A stretch of 64,000 bases of DNA from UBA7378 sp049611805 (GTDB lineage Bacteria; Pseudomonadota; Alphaproteobacteria; RS24): positions 5,042 through 69,041 of the forward strand of contig JBMZAX010000011.1 of the NCBI GenBank assembly GCA_049611805.1. Direction: 5' to 3'. The translations under genes and the position numbers were made by a program. Shown here one piece after another: positions 44,504 to 53,807 of this stretch (position 1 is its first letter; each line of letters begins with the position of its first letter). A model generated the notes under the pieces. That model saw only the letters and a list, made by a program, of their open reading frames with translations, was not told the DNA's origin and did not search any database.

Positions 44504-44701
44504 ATGCCCAAAATGAAGACCAAAAGCGGTGCCAAAAAGCGTTTCAAGCTGACGGCATCGGGCAAGGTTCGTGCCGGTCAGGCGGGTAAGCGCCACGGCA
44601 TGATCAAACGTACCAATAAACAAATCCGTAATCAGCGCGGCACGGCAATTCTGTCGGAACCCGATGCCCGCGTCGTGCGGAAATTTCTGCCAAACGGTTA
44701 G
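44504..44701 (+). CDS. rpmI: 50S ribosomal protein L35
   Basis: 65-aa basic ribosomal protein with the signature MPKMKTKSGAKKRFKLTASG and KRHGMIKRTNKQIRNQRG. ATG at 44504 follows GAAGGAAAAG. First gene of the rpmI-rplT pair, 9 bp before rplT; unlike in many bacteria it is separated from infC by a reversed gene. Confidence 0.97.
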   Translation: MPKMKTKSGAKKRFKLTASGKVRAGQAGKRHGMIKRTNKQIRNQRGTAILSEPDARVVRKFLPNG

Positions 44702-44710
44702 GGGGCGAAA

Positions 44711-45067
44711 ATGTCTCGTGTGAAACGCGGCGTGACGTCCCACGCACGCCATAAAAAAGTTCTTGCCAAGGCCAAAGGTTATTATGGCCGCCGCAAAAAT
44801 ACCATTCGTGTTGCCAAACAGGCGGTCACCAAAGCGGGGCAATATGCCTATCGCGACCGACGCACGCGCAAGCGCAATTTCCGTGCTTTGTGGATCCAGC
44901 GCATCAATGCCGCCTCGCGCATGCACGGCCTGCCTTATGGCCGGTTTATCGACGGGCTGGGCAAAGCCGGTATCGAGGTTGACCGCAAAATGCTGGCCGA
45001 TCTCGCCGTTCACGAACCGGCGGCCTTTGAGGCTCTGGTCGGCAAGGCTCGCGAAGCGCTCGGTTAA
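44711..45067 (+). CDS. rplT: 50S ribosomal protein L20
   Basis: 118-aa assembly-essential 23S rRNA-binding protein: SRVKRGVTSHARHKKVLAKA, GYYGRRKNTIRVAKQAV and FRALWIQRINAASRMHGLPY. It follows rpmI by 9 bp. L20 is the autogenous repressor of its operon in several bacteria; whether that applies here is unknown. pheS starts 100 bp downstream. Confidence 0.97.
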   Translation: MSRVKRGVTSHARHKKVLAKAKGYYGRRKNTIRVAKQAVTKAGQYAYRDRRTRKRNFRALWIQRINAASRMHGLPYGRFIDGLGKAGIEVDRKMLADLAVHEPAAFEALVGKAREALG

Positions 45068-45167
45068 TCGCCGGTTTGAGGTGGATTTTGCGTGTCGTGC
45101 ACACGCGATTCTTATGGCATAAGTGTCTTGTGGCTTAAGAAACTTGTGATCATCAGGAGCCTTCGGC

Positions 45168-46271
45168 ATGCAGGACGATACGGGCGCGGTTGAAACCCGA
45201 ATAATGGACGCGATTGCAGCGGCGACAAGCCTGTCGGCGCTCGAAGATGTGCGCGTTGCGGCTTTGGGCAAAAAAGGCGAAGTGTCGGCATTGCTCAAAA
45301 CGCTGGGCGGTATGGATGCCGATGACCGCCAGCGACTGGGCCCGGTTTTCAATCAGCTTAAAATTCGTGTGACGGAGGCCGTGCAAAGCCGCCGTGCCGC
45401 GTTGGAAGCCGAGGAGATGTCGCGGCGTCTGGCATCGGAAACGCTCGATATGACCCTGCCGGTTGACACCGACCCGCAATTTGAAGGGCGCATTCATCCG
45501 GTCAGCCAGACGATGGAAGAGCTTTCGGCCATTTTTGCCAGCATGGGTTTTGACGTGGCCGAGGGCCCGGATATTGAAAGCGGGTTTTACAATTTCACCG
45601 CGCTGAATATTCCCGAAGCCCACCCCGCGCGACAAATGCACGACACGTTTTATCTGACGGCGGAAGAAGACGGCGAACCGCTTTTGCTGCGCACGCATAC
45701 AAGCCCCGTGCAGGTGCGCACCATGCAGGCCGGCGACCCGCCCTTCCGCTTTATCGCGCCGGGGCGCACCTATCGGTGCGACAGCGACCAGACGCACACG
45801 CCAATGTTTCACCAGATAGAGGGGCTGGTGATCGATGAGACCACGCATATGGGCCATTTGAAACACACGCTGGAAGCTTTTTTGACGGCGTTTTTCGAAG
45901 TTGACAATGTCGCCATCCGGTTCCGTCCGAGCTATTTCCCGTTTACTGAGCCGAGCATGGAAGTGGATATGCGCTGCCATCGTGACGGCGACAAGCTGGT
46001 GGTCGGCAGCGGCGATGACTGGATGGAAATTGGCGGCAGCGGCATGGTCAACCCGCATGTGCTGACCCATGCCGGCATTGACGCGGAAAAATATCAGGGC
46101 TTTGCCTTCGGCATGGGCATTGACCGGCTGGCCATGCTGAAATATGGCATGCCCGATTTGCGCGCCTTTTTCGGTGCCGATTTGCGCTGGCTGAAACATT
46201 ACGGCTTTTTGCCGATCGACGTGCCCGGCCTGGCCGGCGGGCTGTCGAACAAATCGCTGGCGGCGAAATAG
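45168..46271 (+). CDS. pheS: Phenylalanyl-tRNA synthetase alpha subunit
   Basis: Catalytic subunit of the class II synthetase. An N-terminal coiled coil (residues 1-90) precedes the core with SQTMEELSAIFASMGFDVAE, RTHTSPVQVRTM (motif 2 region) and FGMGIDRLAMLKYG (motif 3). Length is 367 aa. ATG at 45168 follows AGGAG. pheT follows 9 bp later. Confidence 0.97.
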   Translation: MQDDTGAVETRIMDAIAAATSLSALEDVRVAALGKKGEVSALLKTLGGMDADDRQRLGPVFNQLKIRVTEAVQSRRAALEAEEMSRRLASETLDMTLPVDTDPQFEGRIHPVSQTMEELSAIFASMGFDVAEGPDIESGFYNFTALNIPEAHPARQMHDTFYLTAEEDGEPLLLRTHTSPVQVRTMQAGDPPFRFIAPGRTYRCDSDQTHTPMFHQIEGLVIDETTHMGHLKHTLEAFLTAFFEVDNVAIRFRPSYFPFTEPSMEVDMRCHRDGDKLVVGSGDDWMEIGGSGMVNPHVLTHAGIDAEKYQGFAFGMGIDRLAMLKYGMPDLRAFFGADLRWLKHYGFLPIDVPGLAGGLSNKSLAAK

Positions 46272-46280
46272 GAGAGAGGC

Positions 46281-48701
46281 ATGAAATTCACGCTCTCCTG
46301 GCTCAAAGACCATCTCGACACGTCTGCTTCGCTCGACGAGATTGCCGACAAGTTGACGCTTATCGGGCTGGAAGTTGAAGCGCTGGTCGACCCGTCGGAA
46401 ACCTTCGCCAATTTTGAAGTGGCCGAAATTATCGCCACCGCGCCGCACCCCGAAGCCGACCGCCTGCAAATCTGCACGGTCAAAGGCAGTGGCGGCGAAC
46501 AGCAACTCGTATGCGGCGCGCCCAATGCGCGGGCAGGCTTGGTCGGCATATTGGCGCAGGAAGGCGCGGTGATACCGGCCAGCGGCATGGTGCTGGGCAA
46601 AGCAAAAATTCGCGGTGTCGAAAGCCGCGGCATGATGTGTTCGGGTGCCGAACTTGGCCTCAATGACGACCATGACGGCATTATCGAATTGGCGGCAGGC
46701 GCGACCATTGGCGGTTCGGCGGCGGCGGCACTGGGGCTTGATGACCCGATGATCGAAATCGGTATCACACCAAACCGGCCCGATTGTCTGGGCGTGCGCG
46801 GCATTGCCCGCGATTTGGCGGCTGCCGGTTTGGGCACGTTGAAGGATGACACAACCCGCCCCATCAAGGCGGAAAAACAGGGCGGCACCCCGATTGATGT
46901 GAGCGGTGAGAGCTGTCCGGTATTTGCCGGATGCCGCATTGAGGGGGTCAAAAACGGGCCAAGCCCCGACTGGTTGCGGGCCCGCCTCACAGCCATCGGG
47001 CTGAAGCCAATCAGCGCGCTTGTCGATATCACCAATTATATTTCCTATGATCGCGGGCGACCGTTGCATGTATATGACGCCGACACGCTGACCGGCACGG
47101 TGCAGGCGCGGCCCGCCAAGGCGGGCGAAATTTTCGTCGCGCTGGATGAGGAAACTTACGAGCTGACCGCCGCCGATTGCGTTATCGCAGATGATAAGGG
47201 TGTGCTGGGTCTGGCCGGCATTATGGGCGGTCTGGCGTCGGGCAGTACGCTTCAGACAAAAAACGTGCTGGTCGAAAGCGCGTGGTTCGAGCCGGTGGCG
47301 ATTGCGCTGTCGGGGCGTCACCACAATATTGACAGCGATGCGCGCTACCGCTTTGAGCGCGGGGTTGATCCGGCCTCGGTCGAAACGGGGTTGGCGCTGG
47401 CCGTGCAGATGATTGTTGAAATTTGCGGCGGCACGGTGTGCGCGCCGGTAAGCGCGGGCGCGGTGCCCGACAGCAAAAAAACCGTGCGCTTTGAGCCTGC
47501 GCGCGTGCATCAGCTTACCGGCCTTGAGATCGCCGAAGCCGACATGCAGGCCATTCTCACGCAATTGGGTTTTGAGGTGAAAAAAGGCAAGCCGTGGCAG
47601 GTGGGCGTGCCCAGCTGGCGGCCGGATATTGATGACGCCACGCATGGTGCCGATATTGTCGAGGAAATCATTCGCATTTACGGGCTGGACGAAGTGCCCG
47701 CAACGCCCCTGCCGCAAGCGCCGGGCATTGTGCGCCCAAGCCTGACCTTGGCACAACGCCGCGCCGGGCTGATGCGGCGCGCGCTGGCGGCGCGCGGGCT
47801 GGTCGAGGCGGTTACATGGTCGTTCATATCGGCAGAACACGCCGCCGCATTCAATGTGAGCGCGGGGCTGGAGCTTGCCAATCCCATCTCATCCGACCTC
47901 AGCCATATGCGCCCGTCTTTGCTGCCCGGCCTGATGGTCGCGGCGCAAAAAAATGCCGATCGCGGCGCGCGGGTCATCAATCTGTTTGAATTGGGCAATG
48001 CGTTTAAGGCCGCAACACCGGGCGCACAGCGTTTTGCCGCCGCCGGATTGCGCGCCGGTCTTGGCGCGGAGAAAACATGGGCGACGACCGCGGCGCGGCC
48101 TGTTGACGCTTATGCCGCGCGTGCCGATGCCGAGGCCGCGCTTGCGGCTTGCGGTGTGGCGACCGATAGTTTGCAAGTATTGCCGGTCGATGCGGCCGAT
48201 GGTGCCGAGTGCTACCATCCGGGGCGTTCGGGTGTTTTGGCGCGCAACCCGCGCGAGCCGATGGCGGTGTTTGGCGAATTGCATCCGGCACTGTTGGCGC
48301 GTTTCGATATTGATATTCCGATGGCGGCCTTTGAAGTGTGGCCCGAAACCGTGCCGGAACCGAAAGCGCCCAAACAAGCCGGCAGTGACATTGCGCGCCC
48401 GGCGCTGGCCCTGTCCAATCTGCAAATGGTGCGGCGCGATTTTGCCTTTGAGGTGGAAAGCGGGATTCCGGCGGCTGAAATTGTGCGCGCGGCGCGCGGT
48501 GCCGACAAAAAACTCATCACCTCGGTGCGTGTTTTCGATGTGTTTGAGGGCGGACAATTGGCCGAGGGCATGAAATCCGTCGGGCTGGAAGTTGGCCTGC
48601 AACCGACACAGGCGACCCTGACCGATGCCGAGATCGAAGCCGTGTGCGAAAAAGTGACGGCGGCGGTGGTCAAAGCCACGGGCGGCCGCTTGCGCGGCTG
48701 A
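46281..48701 (+). CDS. pheT: Phenylalanyl-tRNA synthetase beta subunit
   Basis: 806-aa partner of PheS. The order is an N-terminal tRNA-binding OB domain (about residues 40-150, AEIIATAPHPEADRLQICTV), a B3/B4 editing domain (about 215-390, ISALVDITNYISYDRGRPLH), a B5 domain (about 400-475), a catalytic-like core, and a C-terminal FDX-ACB anticodon domain (about 710-806). ATG at 46281 follows GGAGAG. A very long open frame on the opposite strand is a codon-bias artefact. Confidence 0.97.
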   Translation: MKFTLSWLKDHLDTSASLDEIADKLTLIGLEVEALVDPSETFANFEVAEIIATAPHPEADRLQICTVKGSGGEQQLVCGAPNARAGLVGILAQEGAVIPASGMVLGKAKIRGVESRGMMCSGAELGLNDDHDGIIELAAGATIGGSAAAALGLDDPMIEIGITPNRPDCLGVRGIARDLAAAGLGTLKDDTTRPIKAEKQGGTPIDVSGESCPVFAGCRIEGVKNGPSPDWLRARLTAIGLKPISALVDITNYISYDRGRPLHVYDADTLTGTVQARPAKAGEIFVALDEETYELTAADCVIADDKGVLGLAGIMGGLASGSTLQTKNVLVESAWFEPVAIALSGRHHNIDSDARYRFERGVDPASVETGLALAVQMIVEICGGTVCAPVSAGAVPDSKKTVRFEPARVHQLTGLEIAEADMQAILTQLGFEVKKGKPWQVGVPSWRPDIDDATHGADIVEEIIRIYGLDEVPATPLPQAPGIVRPSLTLAQRRAGLMRRALAARGLVEAVTWSFISAEHAAAFNVSAGLELANPISSDLSHMRPSLLPGLMVAAQKNADRGARVINLFELGNAFKAATPGAQRFAAAGLRAGLGAEKTWATTAARPVDAYAARADAEAALAACGVATDSLQVLPVDAADGAECYHPGRSGVLARNPREPMAVFGELHPALLARFDIDIPMAAFEVWPETVPEPKAPKQAGSDIARPALALSNLQMVRRDFAFEVESGIPAAEIVRAARGADKKLITSVRVFDVFEGGQLAEGMKSVGLEVGLQPTQATLTDAEIEAVCEKVTAAVVKATGGRLRG

Positions 48702-48778
48702 GCGGGTAATATTTCCCTGCCTTTTTTCATGCATTTTGACGCATTGGCGAACGCGCCCGCCAGTGATATAGGGCTTAT

Positions 48779-50578
48779 ATGACGGTTCAGAAAAACATCC
48801 GTAATTTTGCGATTATCGCGCATATTGACCATGGCAAGTCAACGCTTGCCGACCGGCTGATACAATTGACCGGCGGGCTGTCGACGCGCGAAATGCAGGA
48901 ACAGGTGCTGGACAATATGGAGCTGGAGCGCGAGCGCGGCATTACCATCAAGGCGCAGACCGTCCGGCTCGATTATCAGGCGTCCGACGGCCAGACCTAT
49001 CAGCTCAATCTCATCGACACGCCGGGCCATGTCGATTTTGCCTATGAGGTCAACCGCTCGCTGGCGGCGTGCGAGGGCTCGCTTCTGGTGGTTGATGCCA
49101 GTCAGGGGGTCGAGGCCCAGACGCTTGCCAATGTGTATCAGGCGATCGAGGTCGATCACGAGATTGTGCCGGTGCTGAACAAGGTGGATTTGCCGGCGGC
49201 GGATTGCCCGCGCGTATGCGGGCAAATCGAAGATGTTATCGGGCTCGACACTTCCGGTGCGGTCAATATTTCGGCCAAAACCGGGCTGGGTGTCGATGAT
49301 GTGCTGGAGGCGATTGTCACGCAATTGCCCGCCCCCGACGGCGATGCCGCCGCGCCGCTCAAAGCCATGCTGGTCGACAGCTGGTATGACGCCTATCTGG
49401 GTGTGGTGGTGCTGGTGCGCATTATCGACGGCACGCTGAAAAAGGGCCGGAAAATCCGCATGATGTCGACCGGAGCCACGCATTTGGTTGACCAGGTGGG
49501 CGTGTTCCGGCCAAAGCGCGACACGGTGGACGCGCTTGGCCCCGGCGAAATCGGCTATTTCACGGCCGCCATCAAACAGGTGGCCGACACGCGCGTCGGC
49601 GATACGGTGACGGAAGACCGCGCGCCCTGCGCCGATATTCTGGACGGGTTCAAGCCCTCGCAACCGGTTGTTTTTTGCGGGCTGTTTCCGACGGATTCAA
49701 GCCAGTTTGAGGATTTGCGCGAAGCCATGGCAAAACTTCGGCTGAACGATGCGAGTTTTGATTATGAAATGGAAACCAGCGCGGCGCTGGGCTTCGGCTT
49801 CCGTTGCGGTTTTCTGGGGCTTTTGCATTTGGAGATTATCCGCGAGCGCATTGAGCGCGAGTTTGATATCGACCTCATCACCACGGCACCATCGGTGGTC
49901 TATCGCCTGCACATGAATGACGGGTCGGTGACCGAATTGCACAATCCGGCCGATATGCCGGATGTCGTCAAGGTTGACCATATTGATGAGCCGTGGATTG
50001 ACGCCTCGATATTGGTGCCGGATGAATATTTGGGGGCCGTGCTGAAACTGTGCGAAGACCGGCGGGGGCGACAGAAAAATCTGAGCTATGCCGGCACGCG
50101 CGCCATGCTGGAATATGCCCTGCCGCTGAACGAGGTGGTGTTTGATTTTTACGACCGGTTGAAGTCTGCCACGCGCGGCTATGCCAGTTTCGATTATCAA
50201 TTGAGCGATTATAAAACCGGCGATCTGGTCAAAATGTCCATTCTCGTCAATTCCGAGCCGGTGGATGCACTGTCGACCATTGTGCATCGCGAGCGCGCCG
50301 AAATGCGCGGGCGGGCCATGTGCGAGCGGCTGAAAGACCTGATCCCGCGCCATTTGTTCAAAATTCCGATTCAGGCGGCCCTCGGCGGCAAAATTATCGC
50401 GCGCGAAACCATTGCCGCGCTGCGCAAGGATGTGACGGCGAAATGCTATGGCGGCGATGTGAGCCGAAAGCGCAAACTGCTCGACAAGCAAAAAGAAGGC
50501 AAAAAGAAAATGCGCCAGTTCGGCAAGGTCGACATTCCCCAAGACGCGTTTATTTCCGCGCTCAAAATGGACGATTAG
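48779..50578 (+). CDS. lepA: Elongation factor 4 (LepA)
   Basis: Ribosome-associated GTPase. G motifs are AHIDHGKSTLADRL, DTPGHVDFAYEV and LNKVDLPAAD, followed by EF-G-like domains and the LepA-specific C-terminus (GKIIARETIAALRKDVTAKC, GGDVSRKRKLLDKQKEGKKK). Length is 599 aa, the family norm. 77 bp after pheT. The 95-bp repeat array begins 50 bp downstream. Confidence 0.97.
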   Translation: MTVQKNIRNFAIIAHIDHGKSTLADRLIQLTGGLSTREMQEQVLDNMELERERGITIKAQTVRLDYQASDGQTYQLNLIDTPGHVDFAYEVNRSLAACEGSLLVVDASQGVEAQTLANVYQAIEVDHEIVPVLNKVDLPAADCPRVCGQIEDVIGLDTSGAVNISAKTGLGVDDVLEAIVTQLPAPDGDAAAPLKAMLVDSWYDAYLGVVVLVRIIDGTLKKGRKIRMMSTGATHLVDQVGVFRPKRDTVDALGPGEIGYFTAAIKQVADTRVGDTVTEDRAPCADILDGFKPSQPVVFCGLFPTDSSQFEDLREAMAKLRLNDASFDYEMETSAALGFGFRCGFLGLLHLEIIRERIEREFDIDLITTAPSVVYRLHMNDGSVTELHNPADMPDVVKVDHIDEPWIDASILVPDEYLGAVLKLCEDRRGRQKNLSYAGTRAMLEYALPLNEVVFDFYDRLKSATRGYASFDYQLSDYKTGDLVKMSILVNSEPVDALSTIVHRERAEMRGRAMCERLKDLIPRHLFKIPIQAALGGKIIARETIAALRKDVTAKCYGGDVSRKRKLLDKQKEGKKKMRQFGKVDIPQDAFISALKMDD

Positions 50579-50627
50579 GCGCATCACCGCTTGTTTTCAG
50601 CCGGTGGGCGGGTATATTCGCCTTTCT

Positions 50628-50824
50628 GGACAGGTGGCCGACGCTATAAGGGCTTGGTGAACATATGTGAACCCTAGCCCGCCTTGCGATAGGGCAGTGT
50701 GGCGTTGGCACGCTGACCGAGAGGACAGGTGGCCGACGCTATAAGGGCTTGGTGAACGCGAGTGAACCTTAGCCCGCCTTGCGATAGGGCAGTGTGGCGT
50801 TGGCACGCTGACCGAGAGGACAGG
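50628..50824 (+). repeat. 95-bp tandem repeat whose units begin with the tRNA-Ser 5' end
   Basis: Two full units (50628-50722, 50723-50817) and the first 7 bases of a third (50818-50824) that runs into the N gap. The units differ at five positions, mainly a 4-base patch after GGTGAAC. Each starts GGACAGGTGGCCGA, identical to the first 14 bases expected for the tRNA-Ser beyond the gap, then diverges from the tRNA. The unit length is not a multiple of three, so it is not a coding repeat. More copies may be hidden in the gap. Confidence 0.9.
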
Positions 50825-50924
50825 NNNNNNNNNNNNNNNNNNNNNNNNNNNNNNNNNNNNNNNNNNNNNNNNNNNNNNNNNNNNNNNNNNNNNNNNNNNN
50901 NNNNNNNNNNNNNNNNNNNNNNNN
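50825..50924. other. Assembly gap of 100 N
   Basis: Exactly 100 unknown bases, the conventional scaffold filler, so true length is unknown. It falls inside a tandem repeat and splits the tRNA-Ser gene after its seventh base, as expected when an assembler cannot resolve repeat copies. Confidence 0.98.
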
Positions 50925-51007
50925 TGGCCGAGTGGCTGAAGGCGCACGCTTGGAAAGCGTGTAGGCGTTAACGCGTCTCGAGGGTTCGAATCCCTCTCTG
51001 TCCGCCA
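50925..51007 (+). tRNA. tRNA-Ser (GGA), 5' end at the assembly gap
   Basis: From TGGCCGAGTGGCTGAAGG through the encoded CCA at 51005-51007. The anticodon stem CACGC/GCGTG encloses TTGGAAA, giving anticodon GGA. A long variable arm and T arm GGGTTCGAATCCC are intact. The acceptor 3' strand CTGTCC requires GGACAG at the 5' end, which is present just before the gap at 50818-50823, so the gene is probably whole in the genome. Confidence 0.92.
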
Positions 51008-51068
51008 TTTTTTGAAAATCGGGCGGCCCCGCCATGCGGAGCCGGCGGGAGCATATTGGGAGAGCAAA

Positions 51069-53252
51069 ATGACACAGCGAACGACACCGCGCACGACATT
51101 GGCAGGCCTTCAAATCGACACACAGCTTGCGGATTTCATCGCAAATGAAGCTGTGGCGGGCACGGATGTGACGGCCGACGCTTTCTGGGCGGCGGCGGCT
51201 GAAATTATCAACACCCATCGCGACACGAATAAAGCATTGCTCGCCAAACGCGACGAGTTGCAGGCCAAGATTGACGCATGGCATGTGGCGCAAAAAGGAC
51301 ATCCGCATGATGGGCCCGCCTATCGCGCATTTCTTGAAGAGATCGGCTATCTGGTTCCCGAAGGGCCGGATTTCCAGATTGAAACCGCCAATGTTGACCC
51401 TGAAATTGCCAAAATTGCCGGCCCGCAACTTGTGGTGCCGGTCAAAAATGCCCGATTTGCGGTCAACGCGGCCAATGCCCGCTGGGGCAGCCTGTATGAT
51501 GCGTTTTACGGCACGGATATTATTCCCCAGGACGGCGATATGGCACCGGTCGGCAGCTATAACCCGACACGCGGCGATGAAGTTATCCGCCGTGCCAAGG
51601 CGCTGCTTGACGAAATTGCCCCGCTTGAGGGTGTTTCCCATGCCGATGTGACCGGATATGCGATTGCCGGGGGTGCGCTGGTTGCCGCCCATGCGGGCGG
51701 GTCTGCCGGTCTTGCAAATCCTGAAAAATGTGTCGGCTTTCAAGGCGCGGCCGATGCGCCTTCCGCCATTTTGCTGAAAAACAACGACCTGCATGTCGAG
51801 ATTATGATCGATGCGAGCCATAATATCGGCAAGGATGATGCGGCCCATGTTGCCGATGTCATGATGGAATCGGCCGTTACCACAATTATGGATTGCGAAG
51901 ACAGCGTGGCCGCCGTTGACGGCGAAGACAAGGTCGAGGCCTATCGCAATTTGCTGGGCCTGTTGAAGCGCGATATTTCCGTGTCGATGAAAAAAGGTGG
52001 CCGCGAAATGCTGCGCAAGCTGAACGACAATCGCAGCTATCACGATTTGGCGGGCGGCCAATTCACACTGCCCGGCCTGTCGACCATGCTGATCCGCAAT
52101 GTCGGCCATCTGATGACCAATCCGGCGATTTTGGACGATCGCGGCGACGAAGTGCCCGAAGGCATTATGGACGCGCTGGTCACCGGCCTGCTTGCCAAGC
52201 ATGATTTGGGCAAATCCGATGAGGCGCTCAAAAACAGCCCCGCCGGGTCGGTCTATATTGTGAAACCGAAAATGCACGGGCCCGAAGAAGTGGCCTTTAC
52301 CGATACGCTGTTTGCCGCTGTCGAGGCCGCGCTGGGCCTGCCGGCCCTGACCATGAAAATGGGGATTATGGATGAAGAGCGCCGCACCACGGTCAATCTG
52401 AAAGAATGTATCCGTGCGGCCAAACAGCGGGTGATTTTCATCAATACCGGTTTTCTGGACCGCACGGGCGACGAGATTCATACCTCAATGGAAATGGGCC
52501 CGATGATCCGCAAGGCGGAAATGAAGGCGACGGGCTGGCTCAATGCCTATGAAGACTGGAATGTCGATATCGGTCTGGCGTGCGGCCTGCAGGGGCGTGC
52601 GCAGATTGGCAAGGGCATGTGGGCCATGCCGGATTTGATGGCCGATATGCTGGAGCAGAAAATCGGCCAGCCGCGCGCCGGTGCCGATTGCGCATGGGCA
52701 CCCTCACCAACGGCGGCCACGGTACACGCCATTCACTATCACCGCGTGGATGTGGAAGCCGTTCAAAATGATTTGAAAGCGCGCCAACGCGCGCCGCTGG
52801 ACACAATTTTGTCCATGCCGGTCGAAACCCATCCGCAATGGAGCCCGGAAGATGTTCAGCAGGAACTGGACAATAATGCGCAAGGCATTCTGGGCTATGT
52901 GGTGCGCTGGATCGACCAGGGTGTGGGATGCTCGAAAGTGCCCGATATTCACGATGTCGGCCTGATGGAAGACCGCGCAACATTGCGTATTTCAAGCCAG
53001 CATATTGCAAATTGGCTGCATCATGGCATTTGCAGCGAAGATCAGGTCATGGCGACGATGAAACGCATGGCGCTGGTGGTGGACGGGCAAAATGCGGATG
53101 ATCCGGCCTATACGCCAATGGCGGAAGATTTCGACGGCTCAATCGCCTTTGCGGCGGCGTGCGATCTGATTTTCAAAGGACGCGAACAGCCAAGCGGCTA
53201 TACCGAACCGCTTTTGCATGCGCGTCGGCTGGAATATAAGGCGCGCGGCTAG
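51069..53252 (+). CDS. glcB: Malate synthase G
   Basis: Condenses glyoxylate and acetyl-CoA to malate in the glyoxylate shunt. The 727-aa length is that of isoform G. Recognisable parts are TTIMDCEDSVAAVDGEDK, YIVKPKMHGPEEVAF, MGIMDEERRTTVNLKECI (metal site region) and GKGMWAMPDLMADMLEQKI. ATG at 51069 follows GGGAGAG. Isocitrate lyase is not in this window. The end overlaps the next convergent gene by 4 bp. Confidence 0.96.
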   Translation: MTQRTTPRTTLAGLQIDTQLADFIANEAVAGTDVTADAFWAAAAEIINTHRDTNKALLAKRDELQAKIDAWHVAQKGHPHDGPAYRAFLEEIGYLVPEGPDFQIETANVDPEIAKIAGPQLVVPVKNARFAVNAANARWGSLYDAFYGTDIIPQDGDMAPVGSYNPTRGDEVIRRAKALLDEIAPLEGVSHADVTGYAIAGGALVAAHAGGSAGLANPEKCVGFQGAADAPSAILLKNNDLHVEIMIDASHNIGKDDAAHVADVMMESAVTTIMDCEDSVAAVDGEDKVEAYRNLLGLLKRDISVSMKKGGREMLRKLNDNRSYHDLAGGQFTLPGLSTMLIRNVGHLMTNPAILDDRGDEVPEGIMDALVTGLLAKHDLGKSDEALKNSPAGSVYIVKPKMHGPEEVAFTDTLFAAVEAALGLPALTMKMGIMDEERRTTVNLKECIRAAKQRVIFINTGFLDRTGDEIHTSMEMGPMIRKAEMKATGWLNAYEDWNVDIGLACGLQGRAQIGKGMWAMPDLMADMLEQKIGQPRAGADCAWAPSPTAATVHAIHYHRVDVEAVQNDLKARQRAPLDTILSMPVETHPQWSPEDVQQELDNNAQGILGYVVRWIDQGVGCSKVPDIHDVGLMEDRATLRISSQHIANWLHHGICSEDQVMATMKRMALVVDGQNADDPAYTPMAEDFDGSIAFAAACDLIFKGREQPSGYTEPLLHARRLEYKARG

Positions 53253-53701
53253 TTTTGCCCGCGCGCTTTGAGCGCCGAATAAACATAACCCGCCACGGCA
53301 CCTGACAGGCACAGGGCGATAAAGCCGTCAATATCGCGCGCCGCGCCAATCGGCGTGATGGCGAACAGCGCCTTCAGCGCAAACAAGGTGACGCCCACGC
53401 CGGCAAACCCGCCCAGCGCATGGGCGACATGTGGCAGAATTTTGACCCAGCGGGCAATGATGCCGGTGACGGGCATGGCGATAAGAAATCCGAAGCCGAA
53501 AATTGTCGCGACCAGCGGCAGGCCGCCGACCAGATCCTGCGCCGTGGTCGCCAGCCGGTCGGCAAAGGGCACATTGAGCCCAAGCGCGGCAATCTCGGCG
53601 AGATTAAATTGTGTGGCTGTCAGGATGAGCAGGAAGATAAGCATGACCCAGCCTATGAGGAAGGAAAGCACGGTCTGTCTGCGCGGCAAAATATTTTTCA
53701 T
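53249..53701 (-). CDS. Small multi-pass membrane protein of unknown function
   Basis: 150-aa protein with four hydrophobic segments (about residues 14-36, 60-82, 88-113 and 122-143). The N-terminus is basic (MKNILPRRQTVLS), consistent with cytoplasmic placement. No family was recognised and there are no catalytic motifs. It converges on glcB with a 4-bp overlap and is divergent from the sugar dehydrogenase gene. Confidence 0.68.
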   Translation of the reverse strand: MKNILPRRQTVLSFLIGWVMLIFLLILTATQFNLAEIAALGLNVPFADRLATTAQDLVGGLPLVATIFGFGFLIAMPVTGIIARWVKILPHVAHALGGFAGVGVTLFALKALFAITPIGAARDIDGFIALCLSGAVAGYVYSALKARGQN

Positions 53702-53807
53702 TCTGAATTCTCCAAATAGAGAAAGACTATAGCCGCCCTAGTCCTTATGTTGCAATGACTGTGGGCGCGCGGTTATGATGCACCTCCATGATATCGGGAA
53801 AATAATT

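Noticed and set aside
45153..47840. 895-residue open frame antisense to pheS and pheT
   Set aside because: It runs opposite two unmistakable synthetase genes, has no recognisable domains and is His/Arg/Gln-rich, the composition expected from reading high-GC codons backwards.
50628..50824. CRISPR array
   Set aside because: The repeat is 95 bp in direct contact without unique spacers, and no cas genes are present.
50597..52481. Minus-strand frames crossing the N gap and the tRNA-Ser
   Set aside because: They include text such as DREGFEPSRRVNAYTLSKR, the familiar false protein made by translating tRNA-Ser backwards, and they pass through unknown bases.
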